Below, piece by piece: positions 61,678-64,000 of a stretch of 64,000 nucleotides of DNA. Numbering within the stretch: the first letter of the stretch is position 1; the number at the start of each line of letters is the position of its first letter. The notes beneath the pieces were generated by a model, which did not search any database, was not told the DNA's origin, and saw nothing but the letters and a program-made list of their open reading frames with translations. Position numbers and translations under genes: made by a program. The DNA lies in assembly GCA_024404315.1 (NCBI GenBank), contig JAKSQD010000002.1, positions 33,977-97,976 of the forward strand, in the 5' to 3' direction. This DNA comes from Oscillospiraceae bacterium (GTDB taxonomy: Bacteria > Bacillota > Clostridia > Oscillospirales > Oscillospiraceae).

Positions 61678-61690
61678 AAAAGACCATCAA

Positions 61691-63613
61691 TCAAACCTCC
61701 AACTCCTCCAGCTCCGCTTTCCACAGAGCGGCCACAGCGTCAGAGGGCATTCTCCAGTCGCCACGGGGAGACAGGGTGACGGAGCCAACCTTGGGGCCGT
61801 CGGGGATGCAGGAGCGCTTGAACTGCTGGACAAAGAAACGGTGATAGAAATTCTTCTCCCATTTCAGGATGAACGCAGGCTCATAAGTGCCCTGGAAGGC
61901 ATAATTGGCCAGACGGAAGACCTTTTTGGGCGGGAAAGCAAAACGAATGCCGTAGTAGAGGAAGAAGTCGTGCAGCTCATAGGGGCCGACCAAATCCTCC
62001 GTTTTCTGGGCAATCTGCCCGTTTTCCTCGGGGGGCAGCAGCTCGGGAGAGACGGGGGTATCCAGAATGTCGTCCAGAACCCCGGACAGCTCGGGAGCGC
62101 TGGCTCGGTTGATGTCGCTGACGTACTTGGTCAGGTGGCGCACCAGGGTTTTGGGGATGGAGCAGTTGACGGCGTACATGCTCATGTGGTCGCCGTTGTA
62201 GGTGGACCAACCCAGCGCCATTTCGGACAGGTCGCCCGTGCCGATGACCAGGCCGCCGGTCTTGTTGGCAATGTCCATGAGCACCTGGGTGCGCTCACGA
62301 GCCTGACAATTTTCATAAGTGACAGAGTGGTCAGCGGGGTCGTGGCCGATGTCCTGGAAGTGCTGCATCACGGCCACGCCGATATCCACCCGGCGGAAGG
62401 AGGTTCCCAGACACTCGGCCAGCTTGGTGGCGTTGTCACGGGTGCGGTCGGTGGTGCCGAAGCAGGGCATAGTCACGCAGATGATGTCGGTAGCAGGACG
62501 ACCCAGCATCTTCATGGCGTTGTGGGTGATGAGCAGAGCCAGGGTGGAATCCAGGCCGCCGGACAGACCAATCACAGCGGTCTTCGCCCAAGTATGCTGG
62601 AGGCGCTTCTTGAGACCCAGAGAAACCATGGTGAAAATTTCCTGGCAGCGTGCCTCACGGTCCATCTGACTGGAGGGCACAAAGGGATTGGGGGCGATAG
62701 AGCGGGTGAGCTGGGTTTCGGTCTCCTCCAGGGTGAAGGTTGCGCCGAAGCAATCGGCATCCGCCACGGGATAGGTGGTCATGCGCTGGCGCTCGAAGAG
62801 CAGCTTGTCCACGTCGATTTCCGAGACGGTCAGGCCGGTTTCAAAGCGGCGCTCGGCCAGCAGGGAGCCGTTCTCGGCGATGAGGTTATGACCTGCATAC
62901 ACCAGGTCGGTGGAGGACTCGCCGTCACCGGCATCGGCGTAGAGGTAAGCACAGACCAGGCGGCCAGATTGCCCCGTCACCAGGCTGCGGCGGTAGGAAT
63001 CCTTACAGACAATCTCGTCAGAGGCGGAGGGGTTCAGAATGACCGTAGCGCCGTTGGTACACAGGAAGTTAGAGGGAGGGGTGGGAACCCAAAGATCTTC
63101 GCAGATTTCCATACCAATGCGCAGGGCGGGGATGTTCTCGCAGCGGAAAATCTGCTGGGCATCCACATAGATATCCTCCTGACCGCAGAGCGTGATATAG
63201 GTGGAAACGCCCGCACCGGAGGTGAACCACCGAGCCTCGTAGAACTCGGTGTAGTTGGGGATGTGGGTTTTGGGAACCACGCCCAGAATCTCACCATGGC
63301 ACACAGCCACGGCGCAGGAATAGAGCTTGTCATTGATTCGCAGGGGCAGGCTGACCTCAACGAACAGATCCAGATCTTCGGAGGCTGCTACCACCTGACC
63401 CAGCGCCTTTTCCGCACCCTTGAGCAGCACGGGCTGCAAAAACAGGTCGGCGCAGGTATAACCGGTCAGACCCAGCTCGGGGAAGGCCAGAACCTTCACG
63501 CTCTGCCGGGCGGCTTCCTGCATCAGAGCAATGGTCTGCTGGGCGTTATAGGCGCAATCCGCCACTCGAACGGAAGGGGTGGCTGCTGCTACTTTGATAA
63601 ATCCGTCACGCAT
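61691..63613 (-). CDS. nadE: Glutamine-dependent NAD+ synthetase
   Basis: 640 residues, the long two-domain form. N-terminal nitrilase-like glutaminase with FPELGLTGYTCAD, PKTHIPNYTEFYE and EICEDLW (catalytic Glu, Lys, Cys), and C-terminal synthetase with IGLSGGLDSTLALL. Makes NAD+ from nicotinate adenine dinucleotide. GAGGAG precedes the ATG at 63613. The MITE-like element begins only 25 bases upstream of the start, so the promoter must lie in or beyond it. Confidence 0.96.
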   Translation of the reverse strand: MRDGFIKVAAATPSVRVADCAYNAQQTIALMQEAARQSVKVLAFPELGLTGYTCADLFLQPVLLKGAEKALGQVVAASEDLDLFVEVSLPLRINDKLYSCAVAVCHGEILGVVPKTHIPNYTEFYEARWFTSGAGVSTYITLCGQEDIYVDAQQIFRCENIPALRIGMEICEDLWVPTPPSNFLCTNGATVILNPSASDEIVCKDSYRRSLVTGQSGRLVCAYLYADAGDGESSTDLVYAGHNLIAENGSLLAERRFETGLTVSEIDVDKLLFERQRMTTYPVADADCFGATFTLEETETQLTRSIAPNPFVPSSQMDREARCQEIFTMVSLGLKKRLQHTWAKTAVIGLSGGLDSTLALLITHNAMKMLGRPATDIICVTMPCFGTTDRTRDNATKLAECLGTSFRRVDIGVAVMQHFQDIGHDPADHSVTYENCQARERTQVLMDIANKTGGLVIGTGDLSEMALGWSTYNGDHMSMYAVNCSIPKTLVRHLTKYVSDINRASAPELSGVLDDILDTPVSPELLPPEENGQIAQKTEDLVGPYELHDFFLYYGIRFAFPPKKVFRLANYAFQGTYEPAFILKWEKNFYHRFFVQQFKRSCIPDGPKVGSVTLSPRGDWRMPSDAVAALWKAELEELEV

Positions 63614-63638
63614 GATTTAAAAACTCCTCTTAGAAAAT

Positions 63639-63927
63639 GGTGATAGTAAGAAAGTGGGTTGTTATCTATTGGAATCACCCCCTTGTCAGCTAACGCTGAC
63701 ATCCCCCCTGTTAGGGGGGACAGAACTTTTCCCTTTTCCGTTTGTATAGTGGGGAAAATGCCTCCCCTAACAGGGGTTTCGGCGGCAAGCGTAAGCTTGC
63801 AAAATGCGTTAGTAACGCATTTTAGCCGAAAACAGAGAAAACGGCGAAGCCGCACTTTATCAATAGTGGCGGCATAAGCCGTGAAGGAGGGGTGAAAAAC
63901 ACACCAACCCACTTTGATACTAACACC
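63639..63927. mobile_element. MITE-like element, family 1 copy D (best preserved)
   Basis: 289 bp. Ends GGTGATAGTAAGAAAGTGGG and, read inward from the right, GGTGTTAGTATCAAAGTGGG agree at 20 of 23 positions. Perfect 8-bp direct repeats TAGAAAAT flank it at 63631-63638 and 63928-63935. The interior holds CAGCTAACGCTG, CCCCCCTGTTAGGGGGGA, GGCGGCAAGCGTAAGCTTGC and ATGCGTTAGTAACGCAT palindromic blocks. Open frames across it show no transposase similarity, so it would depend on an enzyme supplied elsewhere. Confidence 0.88.
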
Positions 63928-63935
63928 TAGAAAAT

Positions 63936-64000
63936 AAAATAGGGGCAATTTGCTATCAGTTTACCGCAGATAGGGGGAAGATGCAAGGGAGAGTTTTACC
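63936..64000. other. Window end, no feature
   Basis: Sixty-five bases after the element; no open frame or signal can be judged before the window stops. Confidence 0.4.

Noticed and set aside
63640-63927. Coding frame of about 119 residues through the MITE-like element
   Set aside because: It lacks a ribosome binding site, crosses the palindromic blocks, and the same frame fragments recur in other copies as expected of repeat DNA.

Overview
The window reads as chromosomal DNA of a fairly high-GC, low-redundancy Firmicute of the class Clostridia, most likely an Oscillospirales/Ruminococcaceae-type anaerobe. The evidence is strong AGGAGG-type ribosome binding sites, sigma-A promoters with 17-bp spacers, a CIRCE-controlled groESL operon, sporulation relatives (spoIIE, a BofA-family protein), DivIVA/SepF division proteins, an acyl-CoA dehydrogenase/Etf module typical of butyrate-type metabolism, acetate kinase and a ferredoxin-like aldo/keto reductase. 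I cannot name the genus. No tRNA, rRNA, CRISPR array or intact transposase was seen.

Layout. 1-9.7 kb: an ammonium transporter (cut by the window edge) behind a leader terminator, a zinc-ribbon/Ig-like membrane protein, a DUF2508-bofA pair, an aldo/keto reductase, ymdB-lepB, a ribbon-helix-helix regulator with a divergent small gene, tmcAL and ackA. 9.8-19 kb: a large secreted esterase-like protein, a GDT1-family Mn/Ca exporter, a D-2-hydroxyacid dehydrogenase, an RluA enzyme, an SOS-box-controlled small membrane protein, a DEAD-box helicase, a guanylate kinase-like protein and pyrE. 19-30 kb: radC-uvrB, groESL, malQ, a fused acyl-CoA dehydrogenase-EtfB followed by etfA, and secG. 30-38 kb: spoIIE, a two-gene AT-rich islet (TM2 protein plus XRE regulator) between two identical terminator hairpins, and a chvE-gguAB type sugar ABC transporter. 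38-50.6 kb: a GH13 enzyme, a teichoic-acid-polymerase-like protein, ileS and a cell-division cluster (two DivIVA proteins, SepF, YggS, HlyD-like). 50.7-64 kb: hfq, miaA, mutL, mutS, a DUF1648 protein, miaB, rqcP, hup, mazG, an AT-rich TIR-like/receiver protein and nadE.

How the genes work together. Carbon use is represented by the ABC importer (with a cre-like site), GH13 and MalQ for maltodextrins, AckA for acetate/ATP and Bcd-EtfAB for crotonyl-CoA-type reduction. Genome upkeep is represented by RadC, UvrB, MutS, MutL and an SOS-type promoter; tRNA modification by TmcAL, MiaA and MiaB; division by SepF and DivIVA. A family of short elements with terminal inverted repeats (best copy 63639-63927, flanked by 8-bp direct repeats) is scattered between genes and often lies within tens of bases of a start or stop codon.

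The items I judge most novel are the DUF4062/TIR-like plus receiver fusion at 60687-61601, the Bcd-EtfB fusion at 26041-28095, the terminator-bracketed islet at 32750-33468, the SOS-type promoter of the small membrane protein at 15574-15825, and the repeated 57-bp promoter module at about 6450 and 12420.
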